A stretch of DNA of 60,346 nt from Planctomycetota bacterium. GTDB taxonomy: Bacteria; Planctomycetota; Planctomycetia; Pirellulales; UBA1268. This document shows, piece after piece, positions 36,251 through 45,530 of the stretch (position 1 is the first letter of the stretch; each line of letters opens with the position of its first letter). The stretch covers positions 1 through 60,346 of the forward strand of contig JAPOIM010000015.1 of NCBI GenBank assembly GCA_029978905.1, in the 5' to 3' direction. The position numbers and the translations under genes were made by a program. The notes beneath the pieces were generated by a model. That model was not told where the DNA came from and ran no database searches. It worked only from the letters and a program-made list of their open reading frames with translations.

Positions 36251-38640
36251 TAGTGGTTGAGCGAGTAAAGCAAGAGGTTTAAGGCGATCCGCTGAGCGTC
36301 TTCGCTTGTATAGCCGGTGCACTGCAGGGAGTTCTGCTTCTCCAGCGCGCAGGAGAGGTCGTAGGGTGAGAAGATCACGGCCCAGCGATCGCCCATGCGG
36401 ATCCCTTCGAGTTTTGGCGTGATCACCTGCTCGCGCGCGTCGAGCCGACCGTTGCCTGCCAAGGGCTGCCGCAGCGTGACGCGGCGAATATCAAACCCGC
36501 CGTACGCTGCGGTGAAGAGGGGATCATCTGCCGGGATTTCTTCGAGGGTGCTCGTGGGCAGGATTGCGTCGATCTCGGCGCGAAACGCATCTGAAAACTC
36601 GCCCGAACCGCAGATGCTGTCGGCGATCAGGAGTCCGCCGCGGTCGAGGAAGGTCGCGACGTTCTTGCGGCCAGCCTCTTCGAAGGCAAACCCGCTGCGG
36701 CCATGCATAAACAGCATGTGGTAGCCAAAGATCGCTTCGTCGGTGGGATCGATCAGCCGCGGTGCGTCGTCGATCGTGGCGCCGAGTTCACGGGCGGCTG
36801 CTCGCAGCACGTTGGCAAGGGCCGCAGGAGCAGCATTGCACATGCCTGCGTGGCGAAGCTTGCCGATCGCCAGACGCCCACGCGCGGCCGGATCGGCAGC
36901 CGGATCGACAGGCTTCTCGGGAAGCACGAAGAGTTCGTCTTTGCTCTTGAGCTGGCGGTTGGTGGCATACGCGAGCACGTTCGTGCCGATTGCGAGGGCG
37001 GCATCGACTTCCCGCAGGATGTTGTCTTGCAGCCGATCCTTGGAACTGCCGCCGAGTTCCCATAGGCAGCCGAGGCTCGGCATGGCGCCCGTTGGCAGGT
37101 TGTCGGTGGGGGGAGCGTAGATCACGGACGTCCGGCAGCCGTAGTCGATGCCGAGCAGCGGCCGTTGAAGATTGGCCGGCACGATCTCTTCGGCGTTCCA
37201 GGCGGGGTGCTCCGGAGGGAGCAACTGGAAGCGAAACTCTGGCTCAGGAAAGGCTTCTTCCATGAGCCGGCGGAGGTCTGCGTCGAAGCGGTCGCTCTGA
37301 GGACAGCAGGCTTCGGCAAAGATAAACCCGCCATCATCGAGATAGGCACGGAGCTTCTGCCCTGCCCCCGGCCCGAGATCGAGCCCTTGGCTGCCTGAGA
37401 GCCAGAGCACCGGAGCCTGCAGCAGGTCGTCGAGCCCCGCCGTCGGCGTGTCGACCACATGCCACGAGAGCCCGGCTGGATAGTCTCGCTTCCATCGCTT
37501 TTCGACATGCCGCACAAGATGCGCCACTTCATGGCCGTGCCGATTCCAGTCGGGGTCGGGCGTGTGCCGGCTCTTGGCGACGATCACCGGCCGGCGACCC
37601 TTGGCGAGGAAGAGCAGGGCGAAGCTGGTGGCAACCACCTTGTCTTCGTGGCTGCCTTTAAAGGTGCCATCGAGTTGGTCTTGGGAGGCGACGAACATCT
37701 TGGCCCCCTCGAGATACCAGTCGGAGTTGCCGATGTAGCGGCGGGCGGTAAAACGCCCCACGCGTTCCAGACCGTAGAGATAGTAGTAGAGCCAGGTCTG
37801 GCCGCGGGTGCCTGGGTTTTCCACCACCGTGAAGCGGCTGCCGAGCCAGGCGAGCCCACGTTCGAGCTGTTGTGGAGAGCGGCCGCCGCCGCAGCAGGTG
37901 ACACTCTCGCCGGCCGCCCGGGCATCGGCCGCCATCAGGTGTTGGCTCGTGATCCAGAGGCTGGTGATGCCCGCGCAGGTCATGCTGCCGGAACCGCCGA
38001 GATTGCCTAGTGTATAGCCCCAGGAGCCGTCTCCCACCTGGCACGAAATCCAGTACTTCTGTGCCAACTCCCAGACTGCCGGCGTGACCCGCACCCCGGC
38101 CTCACTCGCCTCATGCAACGCGAGCATTGCGTACTGTGAGTTGGAGTTGTCGCCGTTGCCACGATTGTGGTGGTAGCTCCACGAACCCGCCGTGGCCCCC
38201 ACGCGAATTTGCCCGTCTTCGAGCCACTTCACATTCCGGGCCAGTTGCAAGCGGTCGGCATCAGGCGTGACGATTGCCAGCACCATCGTCTGCAGCGACA
38301 CCGAGTAGGTTTCGTCTGGCGTTTGGCTCCGCAGCCACTGCAGCGCCTTGGCGACAGCAGGGTTCTCCGGCGGGACGCCCGCGTTGAGCAGGGCGAGGGT
38401 GACCAGCGACGTGGCCCCCACGCGGGTCTCGTTGGGACGCATCGAGCATTCCCACGAGCCGTCCCCTTTCTGCTGACGCACAAGCCAGTCGCGGGCTCGG
38501 TCGATGGCTTGCTCAATCTGCCGCGTGGTGACCGGTGGCTGCTGGGCTTCGACCTCGCGGGGGCGCACGAGCCCTGCGACGACGAACGCTCCCAAGGCAG
38601 CCAGGAAGATCAACGGTTTTCGTGTGGGCGTGCGATCCAT
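36250..38640 (-). CDS. Prenyltransferase-repeat and DUF4159 domain protein
   Basis: A 796-residue exported protein. A signal peptide (residues about 9-32) precedes prenyltransferase/squalene-oxidase-type alpha-barrel repeats: WLVRQQKGDGSWECS, ATSLVTLALLNAGV, GSWSYHHNRGNGDNSNSQYAMLAL, GDGSWGYTLGNLGGSGSMTCAGITSL, SQDQLDGTFKG. The C-terminal half is DUF4159, seen as LWLSGSQGLDLG, FAEACCPQSDRFDADLRRL, and the ending DRWAVIFSPYDLSCALEKQN. DUF4159 proteins regularly stand beside MoxR/DUF58/BatA clusters, as here, and are thought to be glutamine-amidotransferase-like. Function not established. Divergent from moxR by 149 nt. Confidence 0.9.
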   Translation of the reverse strand: MDRTPTRKPLIFLAALGAFVVAGLVRPREVEAQQPPVTTRQIEQAIDRARDWLVRQQKGDGSWECSMRPNETRVGATSLVTLALLNAGVPPENPAVAKALQWLRSQTPDETYSVSLQTMVLAIVTPDADRLQLARNVKWLEDGQIRVGATAGSWSYHHNRGNGDNSNSQYAMLALHEASEAGVRVTPAVWELAQKYWISCQVGDGSWGYTLGNLGGSGSMTCAGITSLWITSQHLMAADARAAGESVTCCGGGRSPQQLERGLAWLGSRFTVVENPGTRGQTWLYYYLYGLERVGRFTARRYIGNSDWYLEGAKMFVASQDQLDGTFKGSHEDKVVATSFALLFLAKGRRPVIVAKSRHTPDPDWNRHGHEVAHLVRHVEKRWKRDYPAGLSWHVVDTPTAGLDDLLQAPVLWLSGSQGLDLGPGAGQKLRAYLDDGGFIFAEACCPQSDRFDADLRRLMEEAFPEPEFRFQLLPPEHPAWNAEEIVPANLQRPLLGIDYGCRTSVIYAPPTDNLPTGAMPSLGCLWELGGSSKDRLQDNILREVDAALAIGTNVLAYATNRQLKSKDELFVLPEKPVDPAADPAARGRLAIGKLRHAGMCNAAPAALANVLRAAARELGATIDDAPRLIDPTDEAIFGYHMLFMHGRSGFAFEEAGRKNVATFLDRGGLLIADSICGSGEFSDAFRAEIDAILPTSTLEEIPADDPLFTAAYGGFDIRRVTLRQPLAGNGRLDAREQVITPKLEGIRMGDRWAVIFSPYDLSCALEKQNSLQCTGYTSEDAQRIALNLLLYSLNH

Positions 38641-38789
38641 GGGGCCATTCTAGCGGTCGGTTGAAAAAGCCTTCCATTGCTGTTCTGGGAGGGCTGCGAC
38701 GGTCGCGATTGCCGCAATCGCAGCGAAGTCCGATACTGAAGCCTGACGGGCGATCGCCGCCCGCGGCGACTCCTCGTAGGTGAAGTAGC

Positions 38790-39815
38790 GTGTCGACAGC
38801 CTCCCGCCCCAAGACCCTGGATGACATTCTTCAAGAGTTTTCCCAGCACCGTCAGCTGATGCAGGAAGAACTTCAGAAGGTGATCATTGGGCAGAACGAT
38901 GTGATCGAGCAGCTTTTTGCCGCGATTTTCACCCGCGGGCACTGCCTGCTCGAGGGTGTGCCTGGTCTGGCAAAGACGCTGATGGTGTCGACGTTGGCCC
39001 GGATTCTCGACGTGGGCTTCAAGCGGGTGCAGTTCACGCCTGACCTGATGCCCTCCGACATCACCGGCACAAATGTGCTGGAGGAAGACGAAAACGGCCG
39101 GCGGCATTTTCGCTTTGTTGAAGGCCCTATCTTCACCAACATCCTCCTTGCCGACGAAATCAACCGCACGCCCCCCAAGACCCAAGCGGCGCTCTTGCAG
39201 GCGATGCAGGAACGCGAAGTCTCCGTGGGGCAGGAGACCTACCAGCTCCCCGAGCCGTTTTTCACGATCGCCACGCAGAACCCGATCGAGCAGGAGGGTA
39301 CGTATCCGCTACCGGAAGCTCAGCTCGATCGCTTCATGTTCAACATCAAGGTCGGCTACCCCACGGCGCCAGAAGAAGAGCAGATCCTGCTCGCGACCAC
39401 CCGCTCGGAAAAGCCCGAAGTCCGCAAGGTGCTCTCCGGCCGCGCGATCGTGAACATCCAAAAGCTCGTCGCAAGCGTGGCGGTGAGCGAGTACGTGGTG
39501 AAGTACGTGGCCAGGCTGGTGCGGGCCACGAGGCCGAAAGATCCCGAGTCGCCAAAGTATGTGGCCGAACTGGTGGATTGGGGGGCCGGACCTCGCGCGG
39601 GCCAGTTCCTGATCCAGGGTGGCAAAGCCCTAGCGGCGATGGACGGTCGCTTCAGCGTGTCGCTTGGTGACATACGCCGGATTGCGGTGCCGGTGCTGCG
39701 GCACCGCATCGCGACCAACTTCCAGGCACAGGCGGATGGGCTGACCAGCGAGGATGTGGTGGCTCGTCTCGTGGCCGAGATTCCCGAACCCGAGATTCCA
39801 AAGCTCGTCAAGTGA
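38790..39815 (+). CDS. MoxR-family AAA+ ATPase
   Basis: A 341-residue MoxR ATPase. Walker A is EGVPGLAKT (residues 55-63), Walker B FTNILLADEINR, with sensor-like TIATQNPIEQEGTYPLPEAQLDRFMF. The C-terminal lid is present (GGKALAAMDGRFSVSLGDIRRIAVPVLRHR). MoxR ATPases act as chaperones that assemble vWA-protein complexes. The DUF58, BatA-like and vWA membrane genes follow downstream on the same strand (71, 19 and 18 nt gaps), an operon typical of planctomycetes. It diverges from the DUF4159 gene. Confidence 0.95.
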   Translation: MSTASRPKTLDDILQEFSQHRQLMQEELQKVIIGQNDVIEQLFAAIFTRGHCLLEGVPGLAKTLMVSTLARILDVGFKRVQFTPDLMPSDITGTNVLEEDENGRRHFRFVEGPIFTNILLADEINRTPPKTQAALLQAMQEREVSVGQETYQLPEPFFTIATQNPIEQEGTYPLPEAQLDRFMFNIKVGYPTAPEEEQILLATTRSEKPEVRKVLSGRAIVNIQKLVASVAVSEYVVKYVARLVRATRPKDPESPKYVAELVDWGAGPRAGQFLIQGGKALAAMDGRFSVSLGDIRRIAVPVLRHRIATNFQAQADGLTSEDVVARLVAEIPEPEIPKLVK

Positions 39816-39885
39816 GCAGCAGGCACGCGGTTTTGCCAACTGGGGGAAAACCGTTGACTGCGAGGCTGCCAGAAGGGGGCGGGCA

Positions 39886-40785
39886 ATGGTGCGTGCTGTT
39901 GAGGAATACCTGAAGCCGGATGTCGTCAGGCAGATTGCCCGGCTCGACCTCCGCGCGAAGTTCATCGTGCAAGGCTTCCTGCAAGGGCTGCACGCGAGCC
40001 CCTACCACGGCTTCTCGGTAGAGTTCAGCGAACACCGGAAATACACACCCGGCGATGACCCCAAAGACATCGACTGGCTGGTGTATGCCAAGACCGACAA
40101 GCCGTACATCAAGAAGTTTGAAGCCGAGACCAACATCACGGGCTATCTCTTGATCGATACGAGCCGGTCGATGGACTTCACCTATCGGCAGCAGTTTACG
40201 AAGCTTGATTACTCGATCTCGCTGGCTGCGGCCCTCTGCTGGCTGATGGTGCATCAGCAAGATCCATGCGGGCTGATGGTGTTTGATGATCGTATTCGGC
40301 TGAGTCTGCCGGCCCGTTCGAAGCGATCGCAGATTGCGGAGGTGCTCTCCCTCCTGACACGCGTTCAGCCCTCGGGTGTGACCGATATTGCCAAGAGCCT
40401 GATCCAGGCTGGGGCGATGTTGCGGCACCGCTCCTTGCTGATGGTCTTCAGCGATCTGCTCGCCGACCCTGAGCCGATTCGTGACGCCCTCAACAGGCTC
40501 CGCCACCGGGGGCACGATGTGATCCTGTTTCACGTGCTCGATGAGGCTGAGGAGCGGTTTCCCTACAAAGGCATGGTGGAACTCACCGATCCCGAAGCCG
40601 ATGCCAAGCTGGTGATCGATGCCGACGCAGCCCGCAGCGAGTACCTCGAGAGCATTCGGGCGTTTCGCGAAAGCTATCAACGGTCCTGCTTTCAGGCGGG
40701 GATCGATTATGTGCCGATCGACACCAGCATGCAGTTTGACCGTGCCCTCACCGGGTATCTCGCCAGCCGTCGCACCCGGTTCTAG
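39886..40785 (+). CDS. DUF58 domain protein with intact MIDAS
   Basis: A 299-residue DUF58 protein. The conserved signature EFSEHRKYTPGDDPKDIDW is near residues 47-65, and the vWA-like metal-ion-dependent adhesion site DTSRS occurs in LLIDTSRSMDFTYR. The start at 39886 has AGAAGGGGGC upstream and the expected VRAVEEYLKPDVVRQI beginning; the earlier in-frame Met lies inside the end of the moxR gene. It is the second gene of the moxR cluster. The typical companion of MoxR; exact cellular role is unresolved in the family. Confidence 0.93.
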   Translation: MVRAVEEYLKPDVVRQIARLDLRAKFIVQGFLQGLHASPYHGFSVEFSEHRKYTPGDDPKDIDWLVYAKTDKPYIKKFEAETNITGYLLIDTSRSMDFTYRQQFTKLDYSISLAAALCWLMVHQQDPCGLMVFDDRIRLSLPARSKRSQIAEVLSLLTRVQPSGVTDIAKSLIQAGAMLRHRSLLMVFSDLLADPEPIRDALNRLRHRGHDVILFHVLDEAEERFPYKGMVELTDPEADAKLVIDADAARSEYLESIRAFRESYQRSCFQAGIDYVPIDTSMQFDRALTGYLASRRTRF

Positions 40786-40803
40786 ACCTCGCTCGCATCG
40801 CTC

Positions 40804-43083
40804 ATGGGCCTATCCTTTCTGACGCCGTTGCTTCTCGGTGGAGCTGCCTTGGTCGCGGTGCCGATCGTGTTGCACCTTGCAATGCGAAGGAAGCCCGTGC
40901 CGCACGATTTTCCAGCGCTGAGGTTTTTGCAGGAAAAGAGGCTCGCCAATCGGCGGCGGCTGCAACTCAACCATCTGCTCCTCTTGCTGCTGCGGATCGC
41001 GGCGATCGTGCTGCTGGCCTTGGCGCTCGCCCGCCCCACGCTGCGGGCCGCGGGTTGGTTGGGAGAAGCCGAGGGGCCCGTCGCCGTGGCATTTGTGTTT
41101 GACACCGCGCCGCGGATGCTGCTGCGGCGAGCCAATCGCACCCGGCTGGAAGATGCGGCAGCCATCGCCCGTGAGCTGCTTGCGAAGCTTCCCAAGGGGA
41201 GCGACGTGGCGGTGGTCGACACCTCGGGGCGGCCGCTCTCCTTCGCGGCGAGCCTCAACGCGGCGCGAGCGGCGATGGATCGGCTGGAGGCTGGGCCGCC
41301 GGTGATGCCACTGGCGACCGCCGTGGATGCTGCGGCCAACCTGCTTGCCGAGTCGGAGCACGAACGGCGCGAGCTCTACCTGTTTACCGATCTCTCGATC
41401 GCGGCCTGGGAAGTGGGAGAGCCGGCGGCTGCCGTGCTCGCACGCCATGCTGATGTCGCACCGGTTGTGGTGGACGTGGGAGTGGAGTCGCCATCCAACT
41501 TTTCGCTCGATTCCGTGCGGTTGCCCGCGGAGAGGGTGTCGGCAACGGCGCCGCTCGAACTCACGGTGCAACGCAGCCGGATTGGGCCAACCGAAGAGCG
41601 GTCGGTCGCGGTCGAAATCGTGCAGCCCGACGGCACGTACGCCCGGCGGGCCGTGCAGCCCGTGTCATGGGACGCCGTCGACTGTGAGCCCCTCGTGTTT
41701 TCGATCGCGGGGCTTGAAAAAGGAACGCAGCAGGGGCGGGTGGTGATCGTGGGGGCAGATGACCTCGACGCTGACAACGTGCGCTATTTCAGTGTGGCGG
41801 TCGATGCCACGCCGACGGTGCTCGTGGCGTCACCAGATCCGTCGTCGCGCACGGGCCGCTTTCTGACGGAAGCCATCGCCCCGGCCGCGCTCGCTCGCGA
41901 TGGACGGGGGCGGCTCGGGTGCACGTTGGTGAGCACCGACGAGTTTCAGCAACAAGGATGGGACGACTTCGATGGCATTGTGCTCGTCGATCCCCCGCCC
42001 CTGGATGAACGCACCTGGGCGCAGCTCGGTGACTGGGTGCGGTTTGGGCGGGGGTTGGTGATCTGGCTAGGGCCGAATGCACGCACGCCAGAAGCTTTTA
42101 ATAGCGAGGAGAGCCGCCGCACGCTTGGTGGTGGTCTTGCGCGGATCTGGCGAGACGAGAGTGGGGAGAACCACCTCACACCCAGGCAGCTCGACCATCC
42201 GATGCTGGCGGTCTTTCGCCGCGTCGCCGACTCGGTTCCCTGGCAAGACTTTCCGGTGTATCGGCACTGGGAGTTTGTGCTTCCTCCGGAGGCCGCGGCC
42301 GAACCGATTGTTTCGTATCGCGATGGCACGCCCGCGGTGCTCGTGCATCCGCTCGGTCAGGGAACGGTGGTGGTGATCACCACGCCGGTGTCGCAGCCCG
42401 CGAGTGATCCGGACGCCTGGAATCTCCTCGCCACTGGTTTTGAGCCGTGGCCGTTTGTGGTGCTTGCCAATGAATCGCTGCTGTATGCGATGAACACGCG
42501 GGAAGAGCACAACGTGATCACCGGACAGCCAGCGACGGTGCGGGTGCCTTCCGATCTGGAGGGAGCCGTGGTGGTGCAGACGCCCGCCGACGATGAGTTT
42601 CCCGCAGCAGTCGATCCTGAGCAGCGAACCATTACGGTTTCTTCAACACGCGAGCCAGGCAACTACCAGATTCTCGCGGGGGGGCGCGCGGATGGATTTC
42701 GTGGTGGCTTCAGCGCCAACCTTCCGGTGGTGGCGACGGACTGTCGGCGACTCGATGGAGAGCGTGCCTCGGAAATCTTTGGCAGCGAAACGCCCCTTGT
42801 CCGCACGGGTGACGAGATCGTGCGGGAGGTGCGTCTCGAACGCGTGGGCACGGAGCTCTCAGGGTGGCTGATCATCCTCGTGGCGTTGGTGATGGCCGGA
42901 GACTGGATGGTCGCTAACCGCTTCTATGCGCCTCGAGAAGACAGCGAGCCCCCCAGCCGACCCGCACACGACTTCGAGGCTGAGCGTGCGGAACAGCCGC
43001 CGCCACTCGCTGCCGCCTCGCAAGCCCGCGTGGACCGCGAGGCGGCCGAGAGCGACGACGCCTGGGATGATTTTGACGACTAA
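40804..43083 (+). CDS. BatA-like membrane protein with degenerate vWA
   Basis: A 759-residue protein. The N-terminus is the BatA/aerotolerance-regulator N-domain: a membrane helix, then RRKPVPHDFPALRFLQEKR and a second helix IVLLALALARP. The following vWA-like domain starts VAFVFDTAPRML, in which the DxSxS site is DTAPR, so the MIDAS metal ligands are lost. A long beta-rich exported part follows, and a C-terminal membrane segment ends the protein (LSGWLIILVALVMAGDWMV near 690-708) with an acidic tail. It is the third gene of the moxR operon, 19 nt from DUF58. Probably a surface scaffold of the complex. Confidence 0.9.
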   Translation: MGLSFLTPLLLGGAALVAVPIVLHLAMRRKPVPHDFPALRFLQEKRLANRRRLQLNHLLLLLLRIAAIVLLALALARPTLRAAGWLGEAEGPVAVAFVFDTAPRMLLRRANRTRLEDAAAIARELLAKLPKGSDVAVVDTSGRPLSFAASLNAARAAMDRLEAGPPVMPLATAVDAAANLLAESEHERRELYLFTDLSIAAWEVGEPAAAVLARHADVAPVVVDVGVESPSNFSLDSVRLPAERVSATAPLELTVQRSRIGPTEERSVAVEIVQPDGTYARRAVQPVSWDAVDCEPLVFSIAGLEKGTQQGRVVIVGADDLDADNVRYFSVAVDATPTVLVASPDPSSRTGRFLTEAIAPAALARDGRGRLGCTLVSTDEFQQQGWDDFDGIVLVDPPPLDERTWAQLGDWVRFGRGLVIWLGPNARTPEAFNSEESRRTLGGGLARIWRDESGENHLTPRQLDHPMLAVFRRVADSVPWQDFPVYRHWEFVLPPEAAAEPIVSYRDGTPAVLVHPLGQGTVVVITTPVSQPASDPDAWNLLATGFEPWPFVVLANESLLYAMNTREEHNVITGQPATVRVPSDLEGAVVVQTPADDEFPAAVDPEQRTITVSSTREPGNYQILAGGRADGFRGGFSANLPVVATDCRRLDGERASEIFGSETPLVRTGDEIVREVRLERVGTELSGWLIILVALVMAGDWMVANRFYAPREDSEPPSRPAHDFEAERAEQPPPLAAASQARVDREAAESDDAWDDFDD

Positions 43084-43100
43084 CCCACGAACACCTGCTC

Positions 43101-45413
43101 ATGCCTCCTGCTGCTGAGACTACTTCACCGGCCGCCACGGCCCTTTCGCTGCTCTTCGAGCCAGTCGGCTCGTGGTGGTTGGTGCTGTTGGTGGCGATGG
43201 GGCTCGCGGCGGCGCTGTACTTTGTGGGCCCCGATCGCTCTCGCATCGATGGCTTTCGTCTGCGGTGTCTGGTGGGGCTGCGAGTGGCGGCATTCCTGGC
43301 AATCGTCGTGTGCATGCTGCGGCCGACCGTCGTGGCCCAGCGCCAACTTCAGCAGGAAGGAGAGCTCCTGATCCTGGCGGATGCCTCGGAGAGCATGACG
43401 GTGGCCGACGCGCCCGCCGGCCAAACCCGTTGGCAGCACCTGGTGACGTCCTTGGAGGCGGCGGAGCCCGAGGCACGCGAACTTCTCCAGGCGGGCGGCC
43501 TTCGCCTGCGACTGTGGCGGTTTGATCGTGGGCTCGTGAGCGTGCCGGTGACGAACGAGGATCCGTTTGCCCTCGCGAGCGAGTGGGAGAAGGGGGAGGG
43601 ATCGGAAGAGACCGCCCTTGGGGCCGCGCTCGACGAAGCCGTGCAAACCGCCGACTTCGAGTCGCTCGCGGGTGTGGTGGTGCTCAGCGACGGAGCCCAG
43701 CATGCCTACCCGCCGCGTGACCTGCCTCCGCAGACGGTCGCCCGACGGCTTGGTGAAAGTGGGATTCCTCTTTGGAGCGTGCTCTTCGGGCAGCAGCGAT
43801 CCGGGAGCCAGGGACGGGATGTCGACGTCGTGCAGCTCTCAGTGGCCGACGATGTGTTTGTGAAGACCAAGGTGGAGGTGACCGGGCGGGTGCGGATGTC
43901 TGGGCTGGCAAACCGCGAGGTGATGCTCCGGCTGCTCGTCGAGGATGCCGACGGCGAAATGCAGGAGGTGGCGCAGTCGATTTTGAAGAGCTCCGGCCCT
44001 GATGTGGAGCAGACCGTACGGCTCACCTGGCAGCCGGACCAGCCTGGGGAACGCAAGGTGGCCCTCGTGGTGGATCCGCTCGAAGGCGAGACCGTCATCA
44101 CCAACAATCAGCTCAGCAGCTTCGTGAATGTGATCGATGGAGGCCTGCAGGTGGTGTATCTCGAAGGTGCGCTGCGGGTGGAGCAGCGATTCTTGCGACG
44201 CAGCCTCGCGGCCAGCCCCGACATGCAGGTCGACTTTCGTTGGATTGATGCCTCCGAGCGCGGCGATTGGCCGGTGGACATCAGCGAAATGCTCACCGAT
44301 GACGTGGATGTGTTTCTCATCGGAGATTTGGACGCGTCGGCCCTGTCGCCGGAGCAACTCGCCCTGATCAATGACCGCGTGGGGCAGGGGGCCGGGCTCG
44401 GACTCCTCGGCGGACTGCATGCTTTTGAAGCGGGCGGGTGGGGGTCGACGCCACTGCAGCCTGCCCTGCCGTTTGAGCGCGATCCACTGTCGCGTCAGGC
44501 GTTTGGGCAGCCTGTCCGCGAGAGCCTGCACGTCCGTGGGCCAGTGAAGATGCTGCCGGATGCAAGGTTTGGCGGGCTTTCGATTCTGCGGTTGGCCGAC
44601 ACACCGGCTGAAAACCTGGCTGCGTGGAACGAACTGCCGGCCCTCGAAGGGGCCAATGTGCTTGGGCAGTTGGCCCCCGCGGCCCGGCCTCTTGCTGTCT
44701 CGGAGAACGGGGTGCCGCTGCTGGTGGCCAAAAGCTATGGCACCGGACGCGTTGCGGCGCTCGCGGTCGACTCCACGTGGCGGTGGGTGATGCAGGGGGC
44801 TGACCGTCCCTACCGCACGTTCTGGAGGCAGTTCATCTTTTGGCTCGCCAGCCGTGACGACATTGGCGACGACTCGCTGTGGGTGCGGCCCGGCCAGCGA
44901 CGCATCTCCGCGGGGACGCCACTCGCCTTCAATGCAGGGCTGCGTCACGCCGACGGAGCCGCCGTCGAGGATGCCGTCTTGCAGGCAGAGGCCATCGCTC
45001 CCGACGGCACCAAGCGGCCCGTGCGGCTGGTGCGGGAGGGAGACAGTTGGGCGGGGCAGCTCACCGACTGCTCGACGCCAGGGGATTGGACGATTGCCGC
45101 CACGGCGGCCCGAGAAGGGCAGGAGGTGGCCAGCCGCGTCGCCCGTTTCACGGTGTTTCGTCAGGACCTTGAGATGGCCAATCCCGTGGCCAACGGGCTG
45201 GTGATGCGGCAATTGGCGGAGGAGACGGGGCAAGAGCCTCAGCCTGCCGAAGATTTGGCGGCCATTTTTGAGCAACTCTTGGAGAGGCCGGTGGTCTACG
45301 AAAGTGAGGCGGAATGGAGCTGGAGCCTGTGGGATTCCTGGCCCATGCTGCTGGTGACCATCGCCCTGATGTCGACCGAGTGGTTTTTGAGAAAGCGTTG
45401 GGGCCTCGCCTGA
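43101..45413 (+). CDS. vWA/GATase-like membrane protein
   Basis: A 770-residue protein with two N-terminal membrane helices (WWLVLLVAMGLAAALYFVG and LRVAAFLAIVVCMLRP) and a vWA domain with an intact MIDAS DASES in LILADASESMTVAD. A glutamine-amidotransferase-like domain is suggested by YLEGALRVEQRFLRRSL, DVFLIGDLDASALS and LGLLGGLHAFEAGGWG. The C-terminus ends in a membrane helix. It completes the moxR-DUF58-BatA-vWA operon; the MIDAS sits in this protein and in DUF58 but not in the BatA-like one. Function unknown; the group is linked to cell-envelope stress in other bacteria. Confidence 0.9.
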   Translation: MPPAAETTSPAATALSLLFEPVGSWWLVLLVAMGLAAALYFVGPDRSRIDGFRLRCLVGLRVAAFLAIVVCMLRPTVVAQRQLQQEGELLILADASESMTVADAPAGQTRWQHLVTSLEAAEPEARELLQAGGLRLRLWRFDRGLVSVPVTNEDPFALASEWEKGEGSEETALGAALDEAVQTADFESLAGVVVLSDGAQHAYPPRDLPPQTVARRLGESGIPLWSVLFGQQRSGSQGRDVDVVQLSVADDVFVKTKVEVTGRVRMSGLANREVMLRLLVEDADGEMQEVAQSILKSSGPDVEQTVRLTWQPDQPGERKVALVVDPLEGETVITNNQLSSFVNVIDGGLQVVYLEGALRVEQRFLRRSLAASPDMQVDFRWIDASERGDWPVDISEMLTDDVDVFLIGDLDASALSPEQLALINDRVGQGAGLGLLGGLHAFEAGGWGSTPLQPALPFERDPLSRQAFGQPVRESLHVRGPVKMLPDARFGGLSILRLADTPAENLAAWNELPALEGANVLGQLAPAARPLAVSENGVPLLVAKSYGTGRVAALAVDSTWRWVMQGADRPYRTFWRQFIFWLASRDDIGDDSLWVRPGQRRISAGTPLAFNAGLRHADGAAVEDAVLQAEAIAPDGTKRPVRLVREGDSWAGQLTDCSTPGDWTIAATAAREGQEVASRVARFTVFRQDLEMANPVANGLVMRQLAEETGQEPQPAEDLAAIFEQLLERPVVYESEAEWSWSLWDSWPMLLVTIALMSTEWFLRKRWGLA

Positions 45414-45530
45414 GCGGGGTTGGTGGGATCGGGGCGAAACGCGGTTTTCCGGCCGAGGGAACGTTGCTACGCTCCCCCCTCGTTCCCGCGCATGGACGCG
45501 GCGGGATGACCCAAGCCGGGGCGAGACCAG

